Shown here in pieces: positions 27,959 through 35,882 of a DNA stretch of 64,000 nt (position 1 is its first letter; the number at the start of each line of letters is the position of its first letter). Below the pieces are notes generated by a model. It did not search any database, was not told the origin of the DNA, and was given only the letters and a program-made list of their open reading frames with translations. The position numbers and the translations under genes are program-made. Location: the NCBI GenBank assembly GCA_041394325.1, contig JAWKIJ010000001.1, forward strand, positions 186,001 through 250,000. Reading direction: 5' to 3'. This DNA comes from JAWKIJ01 sp041394325 (GTDB lineage: Bacteria; Actinomycetota; Acidimicrobiia; Acidimicrobiales; Microtrichaceae).

Positions 27959-28789
27959 GCTTCGCGCCCCGTCGACCCGAGGTGTGTCGAATCGAGCAGC
28001 ACGACGTCCGCCGCGACCACCGATCCGCTCAGGAGGGCGAGCTCGACGAGTCGCCGGCGGACGTCGCGACCCGTCGACCACACGTCGAGGTTCGTCACAC
28101 CTCCGCGGCCCTCCGATGCCACTCGAAACCGATCACGGCAGTTGTCGAGCCGTCGCTCGACCGTCTTCGCTCCGATCCGACGCACTTCGCGACCCGAGAG
28201 GTTCAGCCGCCGGGCGATCTGCAGATCCGTCGGCACCTCGCGCGGCGCGGGATCCGACAACTGCGGTTCGCAGAGTGCGACGAGCGCGGAAGTAGCCCGA
28301 GGATCGATCGAGCACGGCCGGAGCGACCGTCGAGATCGACGTCTCGTCGTGCCGGCGGGCCTCGCTGCGATCCGTTGCGGGGCGGTCGGTGGTGACCGAG
28401 AAGCGATACCGGTCGATCCCGACGTGCACCTCCACCCACACCGCAGACCAAGGGACCACCAACGCCATCCCCGGGGACAGGCTGTCGATCCCATGACGAG
28501 TCCGGCTGACCACCCGAATCCGCAACCAGCCGCCGACGTTGGTGATGCGCCACGAGTCGGCGCCCACCTCGATCACACCGCACACCCGATGGAGTCGCTC
28601 GTCGGTTCCCAGTTCGATCGTGCCACCACCCCCGGTGCGACCGAACGAAGCCGTGCGACCCACGCCGAGCTCGATCGACCACTCCTCGCCGGCCGAGGAG
28701 GACCCGTTCAGTTGCAACATCTCACCTGCTCCCACGACGGGCACCGGGTGTGCGGCGTCGACCGACCAATGTGAGGAATCGTCCGCCAC
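27952..28789 (-). CDS. FHA-like and helix-turn-helix protein, frame broken
   Basis: First gene of the T7SS operon. The N-terminal 180 residues look like an FHA fold: EEWSIELGVGRTASFGR, then RLHRVCGVIEVG and WRITNVGGWLRIRVV. The C-terminal 115 residues contain a helix-turn-helix-like stretch, LQIARRLNLSGREVRRIGA followed by KTVERRLDNCRDRF. The parts lie in different frames: after TVAPAVLD the sequence GATCGATC (28302-28309) carries what looks like a four-base duplication, and removing it gives LDPRATSALVALCE. GTG 28789 has GGGGAT seven bases upstream; ATG 28807, within the palindrome, is an alternative. The stop overlaps the eccC start. I know no characterised homologue. A phosphothreonine-reading regulator is an inference. 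Confidence 0.68.
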
Positions 28790-28796
28790 GTTGCAA

Positions 28797-28832
28797 TCCC
28801 CGGCCATGGGGGACGTCCCCCATGGCCGGGGA
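28797..28832. promoter_or_regulatory. 36-bp perfect palindrome between divergent T7SS genes
   Basis: Perfectly self-complementary over 36 bases, centred on GGGGGACGTCCCCC and flanked by CATGG and GGCCGGGGA-type arms. It separates the FHA-HTH/eccC operon (minus) from the WXG-DUF1023 gene (plus). Each arm contains an ATG facing outward, in frame with the gene on its side and reading M-A-G-D. It could be an operator for a dimeric regulator, or a cruciform or dual start region. Confidence 0.85.
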
Positions 28833-28860
28833 CCGCGTGACGCGTACACACCATCGGTGT

Positions 28861-29877
28861 ATGCGCCTCGGAGCCGACGTCGACGGAGTGGACGAGATCG
28901 CCACCGGGCTCGATCGCCTCGGTGACTCGATCTCGTCCATTCGCGTGGAGCTACGGCAGCGGCTCGAAAGGACCGACTGGCACGGACCGGACCGTGTGGC
29001 GTTCGGCGAGCGGATGACGCGGGACCTCCGATGCTTCGACGACGTGCTCTCCACCCTGTCGCGCATGGGTGACGATCTCCGTCACCAGGCCGCACAGCAG
29101 CGAACGGCGAGCTTCGCCGTCGCATCGGACCGGTCCGCGACATGTGACGCCGTCGCGATGGCCGCCGATCGCGCCGGTGAGCAGCTGTTGACATGTGAGA
29201 CGGTCGGGGACGGCCGGCTCGTGGTCGTCGAAGGCGACCTGACCCGTGCACGGCACGTCGCAGTGTTCGTGCCCGGAGCAGGTACGACACTGTGGAACGC
29301 GGACGGTCCTCTCGGTGCGGCACGACGCCTGCAGGTGGCCGCTACGGCCCGTCGCCGAGGTGAGGTGGCGGTGGTCATGTGGCTCGGCTACGACGCCCCG
29401 ACGTCTTTGACCGATCCCGGACACCTCGACCAGGTGCTGAGCGACCGCCGGGCGCGGACGGGAGCCACCGAGATGCGGCGCTTCCTCGCCTCGATGCCGA
29501 TCCGGACCGACGCCGCGGTCACCCTGGTCGGACACTCCTACGGCTCCCTCGTCGCGGCACGGGCCGCGCACCGAAGCCCCTCGGTCGATCGTGTCGTCGT
29601 GGTCGGCAGCCCCGGCGTCGGAGCGGACACGGTGGACGAACTCGACCTCCGCGCCGGCACGGCGGTCTTCGCGGGAGCCAACCGCGCCGACCCGGTGGCG
29701 CGCTCCGGATGGTTCTCGACGCCACCCACCGACGATCACTTCGGTGCGACCGTCTTCGTCACGGAGGGAGCGTGGTCCAACCCGTTACGGGCCCACAGCA
29801 GCTACTTCGATCGTGACTCACCCTCGTTGGAGGCCATCGCGTCGATCGTCGTGGGCGAGACCCCCGCGCGCCGGTGA
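28861..29877 (+). CDS. WXG-like N-terminal domain fused to DUF1023 alpha/beta hydrolase
   Basis: About 338 residues. The first 100 form a helical hairpin with a W-x-G turn, TDWHGPDRVAF, as in WXG100/LXG carriers. Residues about 115-338 are an alpha/beta hydrolase of DUF1023 type with nucleophile elbow VTLVGHSYGSLVA, acid candidate in AGANRADPVA and histidine in DDHFGATVF. Proteins of this build are T7SS substrate candidates in actinobacteria: the hairpin serves secretion and the hydrolase is the payload. Substrate unknown. ATG 28861 starts the hairpin; in-frame GTG 28837 and ATG 28822 in the palindrome are alternatives. No SD is seen at any of them. Confidence 0.8.
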   Translation: MRLGADVDGVDEIATGLDRLGDSISSIRVELRQRLERTDWHGPDRVAFGERMTRDLRCFDDVLSTLSRMGDDLRHQAAQQRTASFAVASDRSATCDAVAMAADRAGEQLLTCETVGDGRLVVVEGDLTRARHVAVFVPGAGTTLWNADGPLGAARRLQVAATARRRGEVAVVMWLGYDAPTSLTDPGHLDQVLSDRRARTGATEMRRFLASMPIRTDAAVTLVGHSYGSLVAARAAHRSPSVDRVVVVGSPGVGADTVDELDLRAGTAVFAGANRADPVARSGWFSTPPTDDHFGATVFVTEGAWSNPLRAHSSYFDRDSPSLEAIASIVVGETPARR

Positions 29878-29887
29878 CCGTCGGCCC

Positions 29888-30991
29888 TCAACGGAGCGCC
29901 AACATCAGGGTGATCACGACCGCCAACCCGACCGCCGACACCACGACCAGTGAGGACCACCGGATCGGCCGAGCCGAAGGGTCGAGCGTGTCGGCGGCGT
30001 CGGGGCGCAGCCCGGTGTCGGCTGCCGTGTCACCGTCGACGGCATCGACGCCGACAACGGCGTCGCCGGTGGACGCGGCCAACGCGGACTCGGCCCGCGG
30101 TCGTCGCATCCCCTTGGACGTGAGCTCGGGCGGGACATCGCCAGGGCGTTCAGGCGGGATCGCGTCGAGGGCATGGAGGATCGCCGCGGCATCGGGCCAG
30201 CGGTCGCCCGGGTCCTTCTCCAGACAGCGGGTGATCACCTCGACGAGGGGTTCGGGGAGATCGTCGCGAGTCGAGCCGGGTGTGGGTTCGGTCCGGATCC
30301 GCTCGACGAGACCCACCAAGCCGCCTTCGTCCTCGGCGGTGCCGAACGGAGGACGACCCTCCGCCAGGGTCCAGAGAGTGGAGCCGAGGGACCAGATGTC
30401 CTCGGCGGGGACACCCCGTGACGACGAGCCGAAACGCTCGGGGGCTGCGTGGGGCGGGCTCAACGAGTCACGTGTCGTCGCTCCGAACGCCTCGCCGGCA
30501 GGTTCGGGTACTCCGAGGAAGGCGATGTCGAAGTCGGCGAGTGCGACCACCCCGTCGTCGCCGACGAGCAGGTTCGCCGGCTTCACGTCCCGGTGGACCA
30601 GACCGAGGGCGTGGGCGTGGCCGAGCGCGACGGCCCCGGCGCGGGCGACCTCGACGAGCGCCCGCGGATCGAGCGGCCCATCACGTCGCAGGCGCTGCGC
30701 GGTGGACTCACGCATGAGGCGCATCACGATGCAACCTCGTCCGTCGTCGGTGAAGGCCGACGCGAACACGTCCACCACGTGGGGGACACCGTCGAGCGCG
30801 CCGAGCGCCTCGCACTCACGACGGAACCGGGAACGCTCGCGTTCCGCGGATCGGTCGTCGTCGAGCACCTTGATTGCGACCGCCCGACCGAGCATCGACT
30901 CGTAAGCCGCATAGACGGTGGACCGACCTCCACTGCCGATCAGGACGAGGTCCCGGTAGCCGCGGATCCGCGGTACGGAGGCCTCAGTCAC
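29888..30991 (-). CDS. Membrane-anchored Ser/Thr protein kinase with DFD in place of DFG
   Basis: A 367-residue Hanks-type kinase. IGSGGRSTVYAAYE is the Gly-rich loop, VAIKVLDDD the ATP lysine, HRDVKPANLL the catalytic loop and APERFGSSS the APE region. The metal-binding DFG reads ADFDIAF, so the Gly is Asp. The kinase domain (1-255) is followed by a 75-residue linker and one C-terminal membrane helix (SLVVVSAVGLAVVITLMLAL) with no outer sensor. GTG 30991 overlaps the rsfS stop. It ends the nadD-lytR-rsfS operon and lies beside the FHA-bearing T7SS genes, so FHA proteins may be its readers or targets (inference). Confidence 0.9.
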   Translation of the reverse strand: MTEASVPRIRGYRDLVLIGSGGRSTVYAAYESMLGRAVAIKVLDDDRSAERERSRFRRECEALGALDGVPHVVDVFASAFTDDGRGCIVMRLMRESTAQRLRRDGPLDPRALVEVARAGAVALGHAHALGLVHRDVKPANLLVGDDGVVALADFDIAFLGVPEPAGEAFGATTRDSLSPPHAAPERFGSSSRGVPAEDIWSLGSTLWTLAEGRPPFGTAEDEGGLVGLVERIRTEPTPGSTRDDLPEPLVEVITRCLEKDPGDRWPDAAAILHALDAIPPERPGDVPPELTSKGMRRPRAESALAASTGDAVVGVDAVDGDTAADTGLRPDAADTLDPSARPIRWSSLVVVSAVGLAVVITLMLALR

Positions 30992-31370
30992 CCGGCTGCC
31001 ACGACACCCGTGGCGCGTCGCGGTAGAGGCGTTCGAGGCGGTACAGGTCTCGGGTTTCGGTGCCGAACACGTGGACCACGACGTCGCCGTAGTCGAGCAG
31101 CACCCACTCGCGTGAGTCGAGCCCCTCCACCGAGATCGGGGAGCGTGCGTACCGGTCCCGAACCCGCTCCTCGATCCGATCGGCCAGCGCCGCGACCAGC
31201 CGCGGGTTTCCCGCCGAGCAGATCACGAACCACTCACACAGGCCGAGGATGGCCGACACGTCGACGACGGTGATATCGGTGCCGTGATGATCGTCCGCGG
31301 CGACCGCAGCGGCGACGGCCAGGTCGCGGGCGGTGTTCCCGGTGAGATCGGTTGCTGAAGTCGGGTTCAT
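30984..31370 (-). CDS. rsfS: Ribosomal silencing factor RsfS
   Basis: A 128-residue RsfS/Iojap protein that binds uL14 and blocks subunit joining in slow growth. Family features are TDITVVDVSAILGLCEWFVI, then RLVAALADRIEERV, and DSREWVLLDYGDVVVHVF. The start overlaps the upstream stop (ATGA), and the nadD-lytR_C-rsfS order is standard in actinobacteria. Confidence 0.96.
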   Translation of the reverse strand: MNPTSATDLTGNTARDLAVAAAVAADDHHGTDITVVDVSAILGLCEWFVICSAGNPRLVAALADRIEERVRDRYARSPISVEGLDSREWVLLDYGDVVVHVFGTETRDLYRLERLYRDAPRVSWQPGD

Positions 31371-32706
31371 GATTGGTGGTGATCGGAGCCGAGGACGACC
31401 TCGATGTCGGCGGAGTCGCCGAGTGCCGCCGTCTCGACGGCGTCGACTCCGAGAGCCTTGCCGATCCGGTCGGCGATCACGCGATACGAATCACCGGTGA
31501 AGCGGACCGTGGTGTTCACGTGATCCAGCCTCGATGCGTTGCCGACCAGCACGACCTCGCCACCCGCCGCCGCGAGTCGCGGTGCCAACGCGGTCGCCGC
31601 GGTGAGATCGCCGCTTCCGTTGAGGATCCGAATACGCGGACGTTGTCCCGGGGTCGCGCTGACCGGGAACTCGACCATCCCCTGAGCGCCGTCTCGATCT
31701 GATCGGTGTCGGCGGGCCGGTACAGGAAGGAGCCGTGGAAGCGGATCCGTTTCGTCGGCAGGGACGTCGAATCGACGCCTCCCGTTCCCAGGTCACGGAG
31801 CCAGGCGCGCACCTGGTCGACGGCCGTGGCATCGCTCGGCAATGTGGACGCGGTCGTGGTGGACGGTCGTGCAGGGGTGTGCGTCGACTGCGGGGCGACG
31901 GTCGTGGTCGTCGTGGCACCCGAGTCCGTGCCCGTCGTGGTCGCCGTGTCGGCGTCGGGATCGACCAGGCGCTTCGCGAGCGCCCCCAGGACCGCCTGGG
32001 CACGGATGGCGCGAGCCTCCGGCACCTCTCCGTCGCCGATCGTGGTCACGAACGGGGCGACCTGCGCGGCGCTGAGTCGGATCGTTCCCGATGCGAAGGC
32101 CTGACGCTTCCTCCCGTTGACGGTGACGACGACGCGGTCGGGGTTGCGAACCGGGATGGGTGCCACCGGCTCCGCGAGGAGTTGGAGGTCGGCCGGACCG
32201 ACGGTGACCCAGTCGGACATGCCGAATCCCACGACGTCGGCCAGTTCGACCTGGGTCGCGAGGCCGTTGTCGGCGAACTGTTGGGCCAGCGAGTGCTGTT
32301 CGCCGTCGACGGTGACGATCAGCTCGCCCGGCACCCACAGGATGGTGCCGCCGCCCCCGGTACGGGGAGCGATCACGATCATCGCGTTGAGGGCACGGTC
32401 CTCGTCGGTCACGGCGATCAGGTGAACCGGCGACGGCTGGACGGACGCGACGTAACCGGGGGCGTTCGGATCGGTCACGACCGACGAGGTCACCCCACCG
32501 CGAACCTTGAGCGCCGAACTCCACCCCACGATGCCGAGCAACACGGTCGCGACGAGGGCGGGAATGCTGAGCAACGCGACGGGCAGCCATCGCCGCCGCC
32601 GTCCGGCGCCACCGGCGTCGCGCCGAGAATCCGAAACGTCCCGAGCGACGCGTTGTTCGTGGCGCCCGACCGTCGACGGGTCCGCCGTCGGGTCCGTCGA
32701 CGTCAT
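31367..32706 (-). CDS. LytR_C domain envelope protein, frame broken
   Basis: A membrane-anchored cell-envelope protein. A basic cytoplasmic start is followed by a membrane helix (LPVALLSIPALVATVLLGIVGW), an extracellular region with weak LytR-CpsA-Psr similarity (NAMIVIAPRTGGGGTILWVP) but without clear pyrophosphate-binding arginines, a Thr-rich linker, and a C-terminal LytR_C domain (IRILNGSGDLTAATALAPRL to DIEVVLGSD). The last domain is in another frame: near 31679-31682 one G seems lost from a G-run just before MVEFPVSATPGQRPR. It overlaps nadD upstream and rsfS downstream. Enzymatic attachment of wall polymers is doubtful without the arginines. Confidence 0.82.
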
Positions 32707-33341
32707 CGGTGGCCCAGACTACGCGTCGAACCCGCTCCCTCCGACGCGTACAGGCGGTGCTCGACGATGATCCGATCCACCTCGCTCGTCACGAGCCCCG
32801 ACGCTCCGAGCCCCTCGGCCACGCGGGCCCTCACCATCGTCGAGGACACGTCGACACGCGGTACGGCGAGGCGGGCCAGCCGCCAGGGGATCGCCGTCGA
32901 CGGGTCCGCCTGATCGGTGACCGATCCGTCCGTGGCGCGGTCGACCACGAGCACCTCGACAAGGTGGGCGAGATCGGCCGCGCGGTGCCAGCCGTCGAGC
33001 CGCCGGGCGGTGTCGGATCCGACGACGAGAACGACGTCGTCGGAGGCGAACTCGTCCGCTGTGACGGTGTCGAACGTGTAGCTGGGCCCGCCGCGGCGGA
33101 TCTCGATGTCGCTCACGCCGACCCCGACGAGTGGGGCGACGGCGGCCCGCGCCATCTCCAATCGAACCGGAGCGGGGGTCACCCTCCGTTCGGAGGACTT
33201 CTGCCATGGGTCGTTCGCCACCACCAGCAGCACCTCGTCCACCGCGCCGTAGCGGGCGATCTCGCCGGCAACCACGGAGTGTCCGACGTGGGGCGGGTCG
33301 AAGGTGCCCCCGAAAAGGGCGATCCGGCGGCGAGATCCCAC
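32703..33341 (-). CDS. nadD: Nicotinate-nucleotide adenylyltransferase
   Basis: A 212-residue nucleotidyltransferase making deamido-NAD from nicotinate mononucleotide and ATP. ALFGGTFDPPHVGHSVVA holds the (H/T)xGH site, PSYTFDTV is conserved, and DVSSTMVRARV is the ISSTxIR equivalent. GTG 33341 lies eight bases after a TACGCT box, without an SD. It overlaps the LytR_C gene (ATGA) and is the first gene of the nadD-lytR-rsfS-kinase operon. Confidence 0.95.
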   Translation of the reverse strand: MGSRRRIALFGGTFDPPHVGHSVVAGEIARYGAVDEVLLVVANDPWQKSSERRVTPAPVRLEMARAAVAPLVGVGVSDIEIRRGGPSYTFDTVTADEFASDDVVLVVGSDTARRLDGWHRAADLAHLVEVLVVDRATDGSVTDQADPSTAIPWRLARLAVPRVDVSSTMVRARVAEGLGASGLVTSEVDRIIVEHRLYASEGAGSTRSLGHR

Positions 33342-33349
33342 GGTCCACG

Positions 33350-33355
33350 AGCGTA
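33350..33355 (-). promoter_or_regulatory. nadD -10 box (TACGCT)
   Basis: On the minus strand TACGCT is followed by eight bases and the nadD GTG. It fits the leaderless pattern seen at leuS, nth and dgt. Confidence 0.4.
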
Positions 33356-33547
33356 GGACGACGCGATCCTGCGTTCGACCTTCGGAGATTTCGCGGATTC
33401 GCGCTCAACCCGTGGGAAGCGCCGCCGATAGGTACATGTGCCCATCGGTATGGGCTCAGCACAAGGCTACTGGGTGCGAACTCGTTTCCCACCCGGGCTG
33501 TCCAACTTCCCCGAACAGAAAGTCAGCGCTACGGCGCAAGGTGCGAG

Positions 33548-34375
33548 ATGAGCGATTCCGTCGGTGTCTACCTGAACGAGATCGGCAAGGTTCCGCTCCT
33601 CACCGCGGCCGAGGAGATCGAGCTGTCCAAGCTCATCGAGGCGGGAGCGGCGGCGCGGGTCCGCAAGGAGGCCGGCGAACGAGGGGCTGACATCAACCGG
33701 GCGATCAGTGCCGCCCACACCGCCAAGGACCGCTTCATCCGCGCGAACCTCCGGCTCGTCGTGAGCGTCGCCCGCCGCTATCCGCTCCCCCCCGGGATGG
33801 AACTTCTGGACCTGGTCCAGGAGGGCAACCTCGGTCTGGAGCACGCCGTGGACAAGTTCGACTGGCGCAAGGGCTTCAAGTTCTCGACCTACGCCACGTT
33901 CTGGATCCGCCAGGCGATCGGCCGGGCACTGGACCAGAAGGCCAGTCTGATCCGCCTCCCCGGCGACCGCTCCGCCGCGCTGCGGGCGGCGTTGCGTTCG
34001 GTGTCGGGTGACGGCGACGAGCTGGACGCGGACAACGCGATGCTGCACCGCCTCGCCACGCCGACCTCCCTCGACCGCACCGTGGGTCACGACGACTCCA
34101 ACGAGCTCGTCGACCTGCTTGCCGACAGCACTCCCGGACCGGAGGCGGAATACCTGGCCAAGGTCGACGATCAACTGCTCGAGGACGTGCTGTCGGTGCT
34201 CGACTCCCGTGCCCGGTGCGCGGTCGATCGCCGCTTCGGGCTGTCCGACGGTCGGCGACGCAGCTACCGCGAGGTCGGCGAGGAGCTCGGGGTCACGGCC
34301 GAGGCGGCTCGTCGTCTGGTGAAACGCGCCGTCGGTTCGGTTCGCGAGACGGCGTTCGAGACGATCCACGCCTGA
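33548..34375 (+). CDS. Group 2-type sigma-70 family sigma factor
   Basis: A 275-residue sigma factor without region 1.1. Region 1.2 is SVGVYLNEIGKVPLLTAAEE, region 2 contains LVVSVARRYPLPPGMELLDL, VQEGNLGL and FSTYATFWIRQAIGRALDQ, region 3 is shortened, and region 4 is SYREVGEELGVTAEAARRL. This matches SigB/HrdB-like group 2 factors, not ECF factors. ATG 33548 has AAGG about eight bases upstream. The 206-bp gap from nadD holds a small hairpin (GCCCAT-CGGT-ATGGGC, 33440-33455). The regulon is unknown. Confidence 0.9.
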   Translation: MSDSVGVYLNEIGKVPLLTAAEEIELSKLIEAGAAARVRKEAGERGADINRAISAAHTAKDRFIRANLRLVVSVARRYPLPPGMELLDLVQEGNLGLEHAVDKFDWRKGFKFSTYATFWIRQAIGRALDQKASLIRLPGDRSAALRAALRSVSGDGDELDADNAMLHRLATPTSLDRTVGHDDSNELVDLLADSTPGPEAEYLAKVDDQLLEDVLSVLDSRARCAVDRRFGLSDGRRRSYREVGEELGVTAEAARRLVKRAVGSVRETAFETIHA

Positions 34376-34446
34376 TCGGCGACTCCGGGGGCCCGCGAGG
34401 CTCGCTTCGTCAAACCGATTGGGCGACGGCCCCGACCACCACAAGA

Positions 34447-35801
34447 ATGGCGACCATGGCGCAGGACTGGACCCCGTCGTCGTGGCGGTCACGCCCGGCG
34501 GTTCAACAACCGACGTGGCCCGACGACGTGGCGACCAAGGCCGCGCTCGACGTGGTCGCGGGGTTGCCACCACTGGTGTTCGCCGGTGAGAGCAGGCGGC
34601 TCCGCGACGAGCTCGCACGGGCGGCCGACGGGGAGGCGTTCCTGTTGCAGGCGGGCGACTGCGCGGAGTCCTTCGAGCACTTCAGCGCGACGTCCATCCG
34701 CGAACGGCTGAAGCTGATCCTGCAGATGGCGGTGATCCTCACCTACTCGGGCGGTGTCCCTGTGGTGAAGGTCGGGCGCATCGCCGGCCAGTTCGCGAAG
34801 CCGCGCAGCTCGCCCACCGAGTCGGTGGGCGACGTGGAGCTGCCGTCGTTCCGGGGCCATATCGTCAACCACCAGGCTCCCACCGCCGAGGCCCGGATAC
34901 CCGATCCCCGTCGGATGATCGACGCCTACCACCAGTCGGCATCGACGCTCAACCTGCTCCGGGCGTTCACGAAGGGCGGATTCGCGGATCTCAATCAGGT
35001 TCACGCGTGGAACCAGGAGTTCGTCCGTTCCAGTAGCGAGGGGGCTCGTTACGAGGCGCTGGCCGCCGGAATCGACGGAGCACTGCGCTTCATGGCGGCG
35101 TGCGGTCTCGACGCGGCCGCCGAGGCGCGCCTGCACGAGGTCGACTTCTACACCAGCCACGAGGCGCTCATCCTGCCGTACGAGGAGGCACTCACCCGTC
35201 AGGACTCGCTGACCGGCGACCACTACGACTGCTCCGCGCACATGGTGTGGATCGGCGAGCGGACCCGGGACCTCGAAGGTGCCCACGTCGAGTTCTTCCG
35301 CGGCATCCACAACCCCATCGGCTGCAAGCTCGGACCCTCCGCGACCCCCCACGAGGTGGTGGCGTTGTGCGACGCGCTCGACCCCGACCGGGTGCCCGGT
35401 CGGCTCACCCTGATCACGCGCATGGGCGCGGGCCGGATCGCCGACACGCTCCCGCCGCTGTTGGAGGCCGTCGCGGCCACGGATCACCGGGTGGTGTGGG
35501 CGTGCGATCCCATGCACGGCAACACCTTCACGGCCCCGGTGGACAGAAGACCCGGGACTTCGGCGCGATCATGGCCGAGCTCCGCGGCTTCTTCGCCGCC
35601 CACCGCTCGGCAGGCACCTGGCCCGGCGGCCTGCACGTCGAGTTGACCAGCGACGACGTCACCGAATGCCTGGGCGGTGCCGAAGGACTGGGCGACGACC
35701 AACTCGGGTTGCGCTACGAGACGATCTGCGACCCCCGGCTCAACGGGCGTCAGTCGCTCGACCTCGCGTTCGAGGTGTCCGAGCTGCTACGCGCGCCCTG
35801 A
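34447..35801 (+). CDS. aroG: Class II DAHP synthase, frame broken
   Basis: 3-deoxy-D-arabino-heptulosonate 7-phosphate synthase, condensing erythrose 4-phosphate with phosphoenolpyruvate as step one of the shikimate pathway. Class II features are AFLLQAGDCAESF, VGRIAGQFAKPRS, GIHNPIGCKLGPS and VWACDPMHGNT. At 35538-35539 one G seems missing: TFTAP continues as GGQKTRDFGAIMAELRGFF in another frame and ends in LAFEVSELLRAP. About 451 residues result after repair, close to the M. tuberculosis enzyme. Starts ATG 34447 and ATG 34456 are both possible; neither has an SD. Confidence 0.94.
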
Positions 35802-35844
35802 CCCGCTCGACCTCGCCGGGTCCGTCTATCCGCACCTCCTATTG

Positions 35845-35876
35845 TTGACCAGATTGGTCGGGATTTAGGTTACGAT
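35845..35876 (+). promoter_or_regulatory. Promoter and putative operator of the sulfite reductase operon
   Basis: TTGACC (35845-35850) is a good -35 match and TACGAT (35871-35876) a -10, six bases before GTG 35883; the 20-base spacing is long, and TAGGTT at 35866 is an alternative. The dyad GACCA-GAT-TGGTC (35847-35859) overlaps the -35 and would suit a dimeric repressor. Confidence 0.5.
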
Positions 35877-35882
35877 GGTTCG

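Noticed and set aside
27242..28774. Long plus-strand frame opposite eccC and the FHA-HTH gene
   Set aside because: Low-complexity Arg/Pro composition; the opposite strand encodes recognisable domains throughout.
23168..29877. T7SS block as a recently acquired island
   Set aside because: Composition and codon use look like the neighbours and no mobility genes or flanking repeats are visible.
31516..31680. Plus-three reading of the LytR_C C-terminus as a separate small gene from 31678
   Set aside because: The ATG at 31678 is explained by a lost base in a G-run; the preceding frame ends without its expected domain.
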